Positions 55,615 to 64,000 of a stretch of DNA of 64,000 bases are shown here, one piece after another. Position 1 is the first letter of the stretch, and every line of letters begins with the position of its first letter. Both the position numbers and the translations under genes were made by a program. Source of the DNA: Nannocystis sp. RBIL2 (lineage in GTDB: Bacteria; Myxococcota_A; Polyangia; Nannocystales; Nannocystaceae); NCBI RefSeq assembly GCF_026626745.1, contig NZ_JAPNJW010000001.1:5316001-5380000 (forward strand), given 5' to 3'. The notes beneath the pieces are model-generated. The model saw only the letters and a list, made by a program, of their open reading frames with translations. It was not told the origin of the DNA and ran no database searches.

Positions 55615-56148
55615 TCAGCACACCGTCATGCTCAGGCAGTGCTGCGGCTTCGCCGGGCCGTCGAGGGTGGGCGCCTTGAACGTGCACTGGATGCACCGCA
55701 GCATCTTCAGCGGGGGCAGCATGGGGTCCGTCTGAACCGGACGGATCTTCAGCGACGCCTTCGTGAAGGTCACGTCGTGCTGCGGGGCGATCCCCTCGCC
55801 CTCGGCCAGCGCGCAGGCCGGCGCGGGCGGGAGCGACGACACCAGGTCGGCGAACGCGACGGGCACGTTCGCCGTCGCCGTCACCACCTTCGAGCCGACC
55901 AGGATGACCTCCGCCGGCGCCGGCGGATCCACGCCCACGGGGTCGGCGCAGACCACGGTCTCCGTGCCCGTGGCCTCGATCGTGATCTCGAGGTCGCCGC
56001 CGCCGAGGCCGTTGAGGCTCCCTGCGGCGGTCAACGTCGTGCCATTGTCGGTGAAGGTCGGGAGAGCATTGAACGGCGGCGGGGCCGCGACGGCGAGCGA
56101 GCCGAACAGCGCGAATGCAGAAACGGTGACGATCGATGCTTTGCGCAT
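55615..56148 (-). CDS. Secreted hypothetical protein
   Basis: A 177-residue exported protein. The ATG at 56146-56148 has a strong GGAGAAAATCGAC site and opens a typical signal peptide (MRKASIVTVSAFALFGSLAVAA) with cleavage near residue 22 (AVAA-PPP). The mature part is Pro/Val-rich with strand-like segments (LTAAGSLNGLGGGDLEITIE, EVILVGSKVVTATANVPVAF). It ends with Cys pairs KMLRCIQCTFKAP and KPQHCLSMTVC. No lipobox: it is probably released into the periplasm or outside. Family not recognised. A single gene, minus strand, with about 390 bases upstream before the next gene. Confidence 0.6.
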   Translation of the reverse strand: MRKASIVTVSAFALFGSLAVAAPPPFNALPTFTDNGTTLTAAGSLNGLGGGDLEITIEATGTETVVCADPVGVDPPAPAEVILVGSKVVTATANVPVAFADLVSSLPPAPACALAEGEGIAPQHDVTFTKASLKIRPVQTDPMLPPLKMLRCIQCTFKAPTLDGPAKPQHCLSMTVC

Positions 56149-56540
56149 TGTCGATTTTCTCCGCGGATAACCATGTCGCTCGCCGACGGCGCAGCGAGGA
56201 TTCTGAGCACCGCCCGGGATGCTCGTCACGGGGTGGGCCGAGACGGAGAATTCATCACCCGGGGCCCGGCAGCCTCGCGCGGCGCCCGCGACGACGATGA
56301 TTCGTCCTCACTCGAATCCAGGCGCCGCCGGGGCGGGCGGCGCGGAGATGCGGAGACTGCGGTGAATGTCCCTTCAGACATGTTTTATGTATGGATGGAC
56401 GCACCGTCCTCCGCGCGCCGAGGCGGGCGCGCCGCGAGGCGGAAAGGCCGGGGCGGACGAGGGCGCAGCGCTCGTCCGGCGAGGACGCCGAGGGCGCCCG
56501 ATCGCGGAGACCGATCGGGGGTCACCCTCGCATCGGCCGT
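56149..56540. other. Intergenic, no gene; one stem-loop of the dispersed family
   Basis: Between two minus-strand genes. Holds TGTC-CCTTCA-GACA at 56367-56380 and GACATGTTTTATG at 56377-56389. Open frames here are shadows. Confidence 0.4.
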
Positions 56541-57608
56541 TCAGCGGGTCCGCGGCAGCTGGAACGCGGTCTGCATGCACAGCTCCGGCTGCGGGATGTC
56601 GAGGCGGCTCGGGAACCGCCAGGTCTTGACCGCCGCGATCACCTCGCCGTCGACCTCCTCGCTGCCCGAGCTGTCGAGCACGACCGTCTTGTCGGTCGTA
56701 CCGTCGGGCGCGACGCAGAAGCCGACCATGCCGCCGTCCTTCACGGGCCCGCGGCTCCGCGCCAGAGCGGCGGCGATCGCCTTGTGCGGGTACGGCGTCG
56801 CGGCCCCGGCGATGAACGGCGACACCAGCAGCAGGTGCATGTAGCCGCGCTCGGCGTGACACGACGACTGCAGGCCGCCGGCGCACAGGCGTGCGAAGGT
56901 CGCCCGCGCCGCCTCGGGTTCGGCGACGACCCCGAGACCGAGCCACTGCTGCATCGCCACGACCTCGCAGCCGAACTCCGAGCCGGACTCGCACATGTGG
57001 ACGAACAGCCCGGCCACCTCGGCCGGATCGACCTGCGGGCCGCGCATCGCCACGTCCACGGCGACCTTGCAGCCGAGCCGGTCGCCGCTTTCACAGGCCA
57101 CCGTGGAGTGCTCGACGTGCCGCGCCGCCAGCGGTTCGTTCCGCGAGATCCGGCACTGGCCCGCCGCCACGCACTCGTAGGCGAGGTCTTGCTTTTGGCA
57201 GGTGCGCTCCGCCAGGCCGCAGCCGTACTTCCACAGCATGTCGCCCTGCCCGCTGTGCCGCTCGACGCCCTCGCCGTTGCGATAGGAGCCGGCCAGATTC
57301 GTGCACCCGCGGCCGGAGCCGAGGTCGCACGCCCGGCGCTCGAAGGCGACCATCCCCAGTACGTCGCGCCCGAGCCCCTCGCCCCGCTCGTACGCGCGTG
57401 CGACCGCGAGACAGGCCCCCGCGCTGCCCCCCGCGCAGGCCGAGCAATAGGCCGACAGCCCGGACGGGAGGTCACATTGCGCCAGATAGTCGGCCTCTTC
57501 GGGTTGGGCCGGAGGCAGCGGAAACCCGCAGGCGGCGCCGAACGCCCCGATCAGCGCGAGCGTGGCAATCCCAGGAATAGCGCGGGTGGCACGTAGCTTC
57601 ATCGTCAT
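56541..57608 (-). CDS. Sel1-repeat lipoprotein with TonB-type C-terminal domain
   Basis: A 355-residue exported protein from an ATG at 57606-57608 (MTMKLRATRAIPGIATLALI). A second ATG two codons on is possible. The signal peptide ends with a GAACG lipobox-like region (Cys27). The middle has many Cys and Sel1-like helical repeats: SACAGGSAGACLAVARAYER, GMVAFERRACDLGSGRGCTN, LAGSYRNGEGVERHSGQGDM and FVHMCESGSEFGCEVVAMQQ. The C-terminal domain (VGFCVAPDGTTDKTVVLDSS, EEVDGEVIAAVKTWRFPSRL) matches the TonB C-terminal/gram-negative partner fold used to bind energised proteins or plugs. Sel1 repeats mediate protein contacts. It may couple a surface complex to an inner-membrane energy source. Function not established. 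Confidence 0.68.
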   Translation of the reverse strand: MTMKLRATRAIPGIATLALIGAFGAACGFPLPPAQPEEADYLAQCDLPSGLSAYCSACAGGSAGACLAVARAYERGEGLGRDVLGMVAFERRACDLGSGRGCTNLAGSYRNGEGVERHSGQGDMLWKYGCGLAERTCQKQDLAYECVAAGQCRISRNEPLAARHVEHSTVACESGDRLGCKVAVDVAMRGPQVDPAEVAGLFVHMCESGSEFGCEVVAMQQWLGLGVVAEPEAARATFARLCAGGLQSSCHAERGYMHLLLVSPFIAGAATPYPHKAIAAALARSRGPVKDGGMVGFCVAPDGTTDKTVVLDSSGSEEVDGEVIAAVKTWRFPSRLDIPQPELCMQTAFQLPRTR

Positions 57609-58082
57609 CGAACGGGAGGGGATAGCACGCGCCCCTGTCGGCCGCGAATCACAAACGAGGGTGACTTCCGAGATCGACGGCGGGAAGAGTCACGCCAATT
57701 TTTCAGCCGACGACCAATAGAATCGCCGTGCTCGCGCATGGCACGAATACAGCGTCCCGAAGCGGGTCTCACCTTTCCCCCTGGTCGCAGGCGCCGTCGG
57801 TGCACCGAAGACAGGGCGCCTCCCGAAGACGAAACGTGCCCCGCCCGGCCATGCAGTGCCGCCCGCACTCAGCTCGCGGGCAGGCGCAGCGACGCCGCGA
57901 GCGCCTGTATTTCGAGAATCCGGTGCCACTGCAACGGCTCGCACGCGCTCCCCCAGCCGTGACGGCCCGCAGATCGCCCGCCCGCCCGCGCCGAGCCCCT
58001 GTACCGCCTCGCACGCCCACGAGAAGACGTAGCGCCGGACGATCACCCGCACTCTCGCGCAGGTCGTCGACGACTGACCCGC
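57609..58082. other. Intergenic, no supportable gene
   Basis: About 470 bases with several open frames of poor quality and no start or motif. It is downstream of the DUF3037 gene and upstream of the Sel1 gene; both are on the minus strand. Confidence 0.35.
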
Positions 58083-58460
58083 TCAGGCCACGCGCTTTTT
58101 AAACAGGTCGCGCAGGGCGAACGTGGGGTCGCTGCATACCCCGCCGTGGACCGCGGAGGTCTGAATGATCGTACTGCGCGGGGCGACCAGCCAGTGGAAG
58201 CGCTCGGAGATCGGCAGCGCGGAGATCGAGCCGGCGCCCTGGTCGCCGTAGCAGACCGCGCGGAAGGCGTCGAGGTGGCGCGTGAGCGCCTCGAGGTCGA
58301 CCTTCTCCGCGAGGGCGAGCACGCGGTGGCGGTCGAGGGCCAGTGCGCAGCCGAGGAAGCCGAGCGTCGGCGCGTGGACGATCACGCCGACGTTGACGAA
58401 CTCCTCGCGCTCGACTCGCGGCACCACGCGGACGATCGCGTAATCAAACGGCGCGCGCAC
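58083..58460 (-). CDS. DUF3037 protein
   Basis: A 125-residue cytoplasmic protein of the DUF3037 family. The opening FDYAIVRVVPRVEREEFVNV followed by GVIVHAPTLGFLGCALALD is the family's signature. Strands and helices then alternate to SERFHWLVAPRSTIIQTSAV. The end is basic (LFKKRVA). The ATG at 58458-58460 is inside the 3' end of the HipA-like kinase gene (stop at 58444), so the two genes overlap by 17 bases and are translationally coupled. In many genomes DUF3037 genes sit beside HipA-like kinase genes, which suggests they work together, possibly as a two-gene module. Its own role is unknown. Confidence 0.85.
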   Translation of the reverse strand: MRAPFDYAIVRVVPRVEREEFVNVGVIVHAPTLGFLGCALALDRHRVLALAEKVDLEALTRHLDAFRAVCYGDQGAGSISALPISERFHWLVAPRSTIIQTSAVHGGVCSDPTFALRDLFKKRVA

Positions 58461-59217
58461 GGTCGGCCTCCTCGAGGTAGATGGACGCAGCGTCGCGGCG
58501 GGCTCGCAGGCGGGCCGCGAAGGCGGCGCGGTACTCGTCGGGTGGCAGCGCGGGCGGGGCCGTCCACCACGCGTCGGGCACCTCCGCGGTCGCGGCGTCG
58601 ATCGCCGCGTCGGTCAGGCCCGCGGTCAACCACTCCGCCTCGGCGGCGATCGGGCCGGCCCACGGCAGCAGCACGTGGCGAGCGATCAGCGGGAACTTCG
58701 AATCGGCGCCGCCCATGCCGCCGTCCCAGTCATGCTGCCAGTAGAGCGCCGCGCCGTGGTCGATCAGCCAGAGCTGGCCGGTGCACCACAGCAGGTTGGT
58801 GTTCTTGGCCGTGCGGTCCATGTTCTGCGCGAACGCGTCGAAGGCGACGATCCGGGCCGCGAGCGTGGGGTCGAGCTTCGGCTTGGCCGCCGGGTCGAAG
58901 CCGATCGCGCTGGCCAGGAAGGTCATGCCGACGTTGTCGCCGGCGCTCGCCACCACGAGGTCGCGGATCTCGGGGTCGCCCTCGTTGCGGCCGACCGCCG
59001 CGTCGAGCTCGATGATCACCAGCTCCGGCACCGGTAAGCCGAGCGTGCGCCCGAGCTCGCCGACCACGACCTCGGCGATCAAAGCGCGCGCGCCTTGACC
59101 GGCGGCGCGGAACTTGACGACGTAAGAGCGGCCGTCCTCGGCCTCGACGACCGCGGGTAACGAGCCGCCCTCGCGCAGCGGGACCACATAACGAGCAGCG
59201 ACGACGCGGCGGAGCAC
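58444..59217 (-). CDS. HipA-like kinase
   Basis: A 257-residue protein from a GTG at 59215-59217 (VLRRVVAARYVVPLREGGS). The sequence has the HipA_2-type fold: an ATP-binding part with SYVVKFRAAGQGARALIAEV (the Lys position), VPELVIIELDAAVGRNEGDP and DAFAQNMDRTAKNTNLLWCT. The segment NMDRTAKNTNLL carries the catalytic Asp region, and LIDHGAALYWQH supplies the metal-binding Asp. Unlike toxin HipA it lacks the N-terminal subdomain with HipB contacts. It overlaps the DUF3037 gene start by 17 bases, an arrangement seen elsewhere. It could be a regulatory kinase or one half of a toxin-antitoxin-like pair. No HipB gene is nearby. Confidence 0.78.
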   Translation of the reverse strand: MLRRVVAARYVVPLREGGSLPAVVEAEDGRSYVVKFRAAGQGARALIAEVVVGELGRTLGLPVPELVIIELDAAVGRNEGDPEIRDLVVASAGDNVGMTFLASAIGFDPAAKPKLDPTLAARIVAFDAFAQNMDRTAKNTNLLWCTGQLWLIDHGAALYWQHDWDGGMGGADSKFPLIARHVLLPWAGPIAAEAEWLTAGLTDAAIDAATAEVPDAWWTAPPALPPDEYRAAFAARLRARRDAASIYLEEADRARAV

Positions 59218-59293
59218 GCCGAGAAGTGTAGAAGCCCCGCGCCACCTCGTCACGCGTCGATCGGACGGCCCACGCCCGCGGCGTCGGCGCGGT

Positions 59294-59596
59294 TCATCGC
59301 CCCCGCCGGCCGAAGAAGCGCGCGTTGGCCTCGATGTCGTCCCGCAGCTCGAGCGGCAGGTCGTAATCCATGTGGATCGCCGATACCGGGCACACCGCCA
59401 CACAGCAGCTGCAGTCGATGCATTCGTCCGGATCGATGTAGAGCTGGACCCCGGGGAAGCGCACGCCGCGTTCGGCCGCGGGGACGGTGCGCAGGGTGGC
59501 GTGGGCGATCGGCCCGTGGATGCATTCGACCGGACAAACCTCGGCGCAGACCGTGTCGCAGGTGCCAGCGCAGTGACGGGTGATGACGTGCGGCAT
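59294..59596 (-). CDS. 2[4Fe-4S] ferredoxin
   Basis: A 100-residue ferredoxin from an ATG at 59594-59596, preceded by GGAGAAATTTTTAAACG. The first cluster-type Cys run is in CAGTCDTVCAEVCPVECIHG and the second in CIDCSCCVAVCPVSAIHMDY, giving two 4Fe-4S centres. The C-terminal part is acidic. It should carry electrons to a reductase or oxidase not encoded here. It is divergent from the sigma-54 activator gene, and the twin palindromes at 59715-59752 lie between them, so both could be controlled by that regulator. Confidence 0.88.
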   Translation of the reverse strand: MPHVITRHCAGTCDTVCAEVCPVECIHGPIAHATLRTVPAAERGVRFPGVQLYIDPDECIDCSCCVAVCPVSAIHMDYDLPLELRDDIEANARFFGRRGR

Positions 59597-59714
59597 CGTT
59601 TAAAAATTTCTCCTCTGCAGGCTGCCCCAGCACGCCTCGCGCCGATCGTCGACGAGAAGAAACCCTGGAAAATACAGCCACTTAGGAGCGGGTGGCGACG
59701 CTCCGAGGTCGGCA

Positions 59715-59752
59715 CACTGAAATTTCAGTGACAGCGCACTGATATTTCAGTG
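59715..59752. promoter_or_regulatory. Twin palindromic operator upstream of the sigma-54 activator
   Basis: CACTGAAATTTCAGTG (59715-59730) is a perfect 16-bp palindrome. CACTGATATTTCAGTG (59737-59752) is the same with a changed centre. Centre-to-centre spacing is 22 bp, two helical turns, ideal for cooperative binding of a dimeric or hexameric activator. The second site ends 25 bases before the activator start and the first is 119 bases from the ferredoxin start. Confidence 0.65.
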
Positions 59753-59777
59753 TGTTTGAGCTACAGTGCGCTGCGCG

Positions 59778-61247
<1,470 letters not shown>

Positions 61248-61518
61248 GGCGGATGTCCGCGAGGACAGGTCGCTCGCTGCTGCCGGCGGCAGATCGCCCC
61301 GCACGGCCGGGCGCTCGCCGGATGCGCGAGCTCGGCATCGACCATACGCCCGCGGATGATGCGGATGCCCGCGAGGACAGGTCGCTCGCGACCTGCCGCG
61401 ACCGCCGACGGGAGATCGCCCGTGGCGACCCGAGACCACCGCGGGCCCGGGCGGTGCGCTCGCGCTCGCTGCCGGTCGGGCGGCGATTTCGGGTATCGTC
61501 GCCCGCGGAGGGCGAGCG

Positions 61519-63303
61519 ATGACGGTCGGAGGTCAGTCGGGCGAAGTGATCCCGCAGGACGTGATTCTGCGCGACGCCGGGTCGAACCCGGCGGCGGTCA
61601 CCGAGGTGGTGCGAGCGATGACGGGCCTCGAGCCGGCGGCGGCGGCGGAGCTGGTCGCGCGCACGCCGAGTACGGTCCGCACGCGGATCGCCCCCGCCCT
61701 CGCCGAGGCGCTGCGCGTCAAGCTGGTCGCCGCCGGCGCGACCGTCGAGCTGCGGACCCATGGCGCCGCGCCGGCCCCCGAGTTCTTCGACGTGTACTTG
61801 CAAGACAAGGGCGCCAACAAGATCAATGTGGTGCGCGCCCTGAAGATGATGATGGGCCTCGGCCTGCGCGAGGCGGTCGAGCTGGTCGACGACGCGCCGT
61901 GCCTGGTGCGGCGGCGGATCGGTCAGGACGAGGCCGAGGCGCTGCGCCACGAGCTGGTCGAGGCCGGGGCGACCGTCGACGTCCGCGGCCACGAGAGCAG
62001 CGCGCCGCCCGAGCGGGCGGTGAGCGGCGAGTCGACCGCGGTGACGTGGGGCGCGGCGAGCAGCGAGCCGGCGCGCACGGGGACGGCGACGAGCCAGTCG
62101 GGCGGGGGCTTCGCGGTGATCCTTCACCAATGCGGCCCGCGCAAGCTCGACGTGATCAAGGTGATCCGCGACCACACGGGGCTCACGCTCAAGGACGCCA
62201 AGGACGTGTCCGAGTCGCCCGACGCGGTGGTCAAGCAGGGCCTGAGCGAGCCGGAGGCGCGGTCGCTCGCGCAGGCGCTCACCGCCGTCGACGCGCGCGC
62301 GTCGGTCCGCAGCGCGGCCCCGGCGGCGCCCCTGCCCGTCAGCGCGACCGGGGGCTTCGAGGTGGTGCTGCACAACTTCGGCACGCGCAAGATCGACGTG
62401 ATCAAGCTGATCCGCGAGGCCACGGGGCTCGGCCTCAAGGACGCCAAGGACCTGTCGGAGTCGACCGACGTGACGATCAAGGCCGGCCTGCGCGAGGACG
62501 AGGCGCGGAAGCTAGCGCAGGCGCTGACGGCCGTCGACGCGCGCGTGTCGATCCGCGGCGAGGCGGCGCCGGAGCCGTCGCGGTTGCCCGAGCCGACGGT
62601 CGGCTACGGCGTGGTGCTGCGGTCCTGCGGCGAGCACAAGATCAGCGTCATCAAGCTCATCCGCGAGGCCACCGCTCTCGGGCTCAAGGAGGCCAAGGAC
62701 CTGGCCGAGTCGACCGACGTGCTGATCAAGGACGGCCTCGGCGGCAGCGAGGCGCGGGCGCTCGCGCAGGCGCTGACGACCGTGGGCGCGCGCGTCGAGG
62801 TCCGCAGCCCGGCATTTTCCACGGGCCAGGAGGACGACGAGGACGACGTCCCCGACGCGACGACGCCGTGCGACGTGATCCTCAGCGACTGCGGGCCGCA
62901 GAAGATCATGGTGATCAAGGTGATCCGCGAGGAGCTCGCCTGCGGCCTCAAGGAGGCCAAGGACCTGTCCGAAACGCCAGGCGCGCTGCTGCGCGACGGC
63001 ATCGGCCGCCCGGAGGCCGACGCCCTGGCGCAGAAGCTGATCGCGCTCGGGGCCACAGTCGAGGTGCGGGAGATGTGGCGCCGCAGCGAGGCGGCCGAGG
63101 TCGACGTGTTCCTGCAGAGCGTCGGGCCCAACAAGATCTCGGTGATCAAAGAGGTGCGCGCAGTGACCGGCCTCGGGCTCAAGGAGACCAAGGACCTGGT
63201 CGAGTCGGCGCCGACGCTGATCAAGGCGAAGCTCGAGCTGGCGGCCGCGCGCCAGCTGCAGGCCACGCTCGTCGAGGTCGGGGCGGTGGTCGAGCTGCGC
63301 TGA
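61519..63303 (+). CDS. Seven tandem ribosomal L7/L12 C-terminal domains
   Basis: A 594-residue protein from an ATG at 61519 behind a GAGGGCGAGCG site. It consists of seven copies of the L7/L12 C-terminal fold at about residues 14-79, 90-156, 198-264, 280-346, 363-429, 451-517 and 528-594. Copies 3-7 show the family signature most clearly: for example KIDVIKLIREATGLGLKDAK with DLSESTDVTIKAGLREDEAR, and KISVIKEVRAVTGLGLKETK with DLVESAPTLIKAKLELAAAR. The N-terminal L10-binding dimerisation domain of bL12 is absent. In ribosomes this domain recruits translational GTPases (EF-Tu, EF-G, IF2). A chain of seven could act as a multivalent binder of such factors or of other proteins. Linkers are short and acidic or Pro-rich. 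Copies 1 and 2 are diverged and copy 1 lacks the LKDAK motif. Function unknown. Confidence 0.85.
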   Translation: MTVGGQSGEVIPQDVILRDAGSNPAAVTEVVRAMTGLEPAAAAELVARTPSTVRTRIAPALAEALRVKLVAAGATVELRTHGAAPAPEFFDVYLQDKGANKINVVRALKMMMGLGLREAVELVDDAPCLVRRRIGQDEAEALRHELVEAGATVDVRGHESSAPPERAVSGESTAVTWGAASSEPARTGTATSQSGGGFAVILHQCGPRKLDVIKVIRDHTGLTLKDAKDVSESPDAVVKQGLSEPEARSLAQALTAVDARASVRSAAPAAPLPVSATGGFEVVLHNFGTRKIDVIKLIREATGLGLKDAKDLSESTDVTIKAGLREDEARKLAQALTAVDARVSIRGEAAPEPSRLPEPTVGYGVVLRSCGEHKISVIKLIREATALGLKEAKDLAESTDVLIKDGLGGSEARALAQALTTVGARVEVRSPAFSTGQEDDEDDVPDATTPCDVILSDCGPQKIMVIKVIREELACGLKEAKDLSETPGALLRDGIGRPEADALAQKLIALGATVEVREMWRRSEAAEVDVFLQSVGPNKISVIKEVRAVTGLGLKETKDLVESAPTLIKAKLELAAARQLQATLVEVGAVVELR

Positions 63304-63317
63304 GCGGCGGGCGCTCT

Positions 63318-63446
63318 CGCCTGTCCCACGGGACAGGCGCTCGGCGAGACACCGGCGAGACCGTGTGCGCCTGTCTCATGGGACAGATGCCACGGACGAA
63401 CCCTTGGGCCGGCGAGCGCGATGGGATCTGTCCCTGAGGACAGATC
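63318..63446. repeat. Three TGTCC/GGACA stem-loops after the L7/L12-domain gene
   Basis: CGCCTGTCC-CACG-GGACAGGCG (63318-63339, a 9-bp stem), CTGTCT-CATG-GGACAG (63371-63386, 6 bp with a wobble) and GATCTGTCC-CTGA-GGACAGATC (63425-63446, 9 bp). The three share the TGTCC/GGACA core but differ in loop and in the outer stem bases, which are compensated on both sides. They follow the stop at 63303. Confidence 0.75.
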
Positions 63447-63827
63447 TAGAAAAGAATAGCGAGGCGTCGGCTGACGCGGGCAGAACCCCCTCGCTGCCGA
63501 CGCGCTCGCGCGAACTCGCTCGGCCCCCGGCCCGCTCAAGCGGCAGGCAGCGCCGCCGCGCGGCGTCGGCGCAGGTGCGCGCGCCAGAGGCTCACGAGAA
63601 GCAGGGTCAGCATGGCGGGGACGCGGGGGATCGCACGATTTCAGAATAGCGGAAATTTCTCTCGTGCCATGGAGCCGGCTGAGCTCGCTCGTCATTTCCT
63701 CTCGTAGTCCCTGGCGCCTCGCGTTGCGCCATCACGGCCGCGTCTGCCGCCTGGCGCCAACCTCGCAAGGGACGCCGTTCCTGTTCAGCGACTTGAAAAT
63801 TCCATTTTAATGAAATACTGTGTTGGC
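63447..63827. other. Intergenic, no gene; AT-rich palindromic patch near the end
   Basis: No supportable coding frame. ATTCCAT (63799-63805) / ATGAAAT (63810-63816) is an imperfect AT-rich inverted repeat about 12 bases before the DUF2325 gene start, a candidate operator or promoter element. Confidence 0.4.
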
Positions 63828-64000
63828 ATGCGCGTGGGCATCGTCGGCGGCCTCGACCGGAGCGAACAGAGCTACCAGCGCGCTGTGCGCGCGATGGGCC
63901 ACGAGCTCGAGCACCACACGGGCTACATGCGGGGCCACGCCTCGCTCGAGCTCGAGCGGCTCGTCGAACGCAGCGACCTCGTCGTCATCGTCACCGAGGT
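63828..64000 (+). CDS. DUF2325 protein, partial at the window edge
   Basis: The first 57 residues from an ATG at 63828: MRVGIVGGLDRSEQSYQRAV, AMGHELEHHTGYMRGHASLE and RLVERSDLVVIVTEV. The IVGG with a following helix, the H-x-G segment and the DLVVIVTE strand match the DUF2325 family, small Rossmann-like proteins of uncertain function. The gene runs off the window, so length and stop are unknown. Confidence 0.7.
   Translation, partial: MRVGIVGGLDRSEQSYQRAVRAMGHELEHHTGYMRGHASLELERLVERSDLVVIVTE

Overview
The window is high-GC DNA in which coding third positions are almost always G or C. It looks like a myxobacterium of the Nannocystis group. The basis is a set of lipoproteins with Thr/Asp-rich linkers behind the lipobox, large Ser/Thr kinases with C-terminal TPR repeats, an ECF sigma factor next to a kinase remnant, an ADYC-domain protein, choice-of-anchor-L and IgGFc-binding-type surface proteins, and a sigma-54 activator. 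No rRNA, tRNA or CRISPR array was seen.

Layout. 0.2-4 kb: a DUF4442 hotdog protein divergent from a STAS-like protein, a di-haem cytochrome-c lipoprotein, and a decayed minus-strand gene between two near-identical terminators. 4.5-8.6 kb: two paralogous IgGFc-binding-type surface lipoproteins. 8.7-14.8 kb: housekeeping genes (M2 peptidase, exonuclease III, NCS2-like permease, metF, a metzincin-type protease). 15-25 kb: a scrambled accessory zone holding a small secreted protein, dispersed repeats (including an 81-bp exact repeat and a long inverted repeat), a cytochrome P450 truncated at both ends, an ECF sigma factor, a kinase with an internal deletion, a frameshifted IS3-type transposase remnant, and two glycosyltransferases bracketed by 230-bp direct repeats. 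25-34.8 kb: secreted and lipid-anchored proteins (beta-helix, Cys-rich, choice-of-anchor L, an extreme Asp-rich protein) interleaved with a response regulator/HD-GYP phosphodiesterase, a Shewanella-like phosphatase and AstA. 35-46.8 kb: an ADYC lipoprotein/TPR-kinase operon, a serine hydrolase divergent from a second TPR-kinase with DFS in place of DFG, and an ArsR/AHSA1 operon. 46.9-64 kb: a propeller protein that has lost its signal peptide, a membrane sulfatase, an RRM protein followed by a DEAD-box helicase, an overlapping DUF3037/HipA-like kinase pair, a ferredoxin divergent from a sigma-54 activator across twin palindromic operators, a protein made of seven tandem ribosomal L7/L12 C-terminal domains, and the start of a DUF2325 gene.

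The two most unusual observations are the seven-fold L7/L12-CTD protein (61519-63303) and a recurring small stem-loop of the form TGTCC-loop-GGACA. The stem-loop recurs just downstream of stop codons and in intergenic DNA across the whole window, with different loops and different outer stem sequences. Much of 15-25 kb is gene wreckage, consistent with repeated insertion and deletion.
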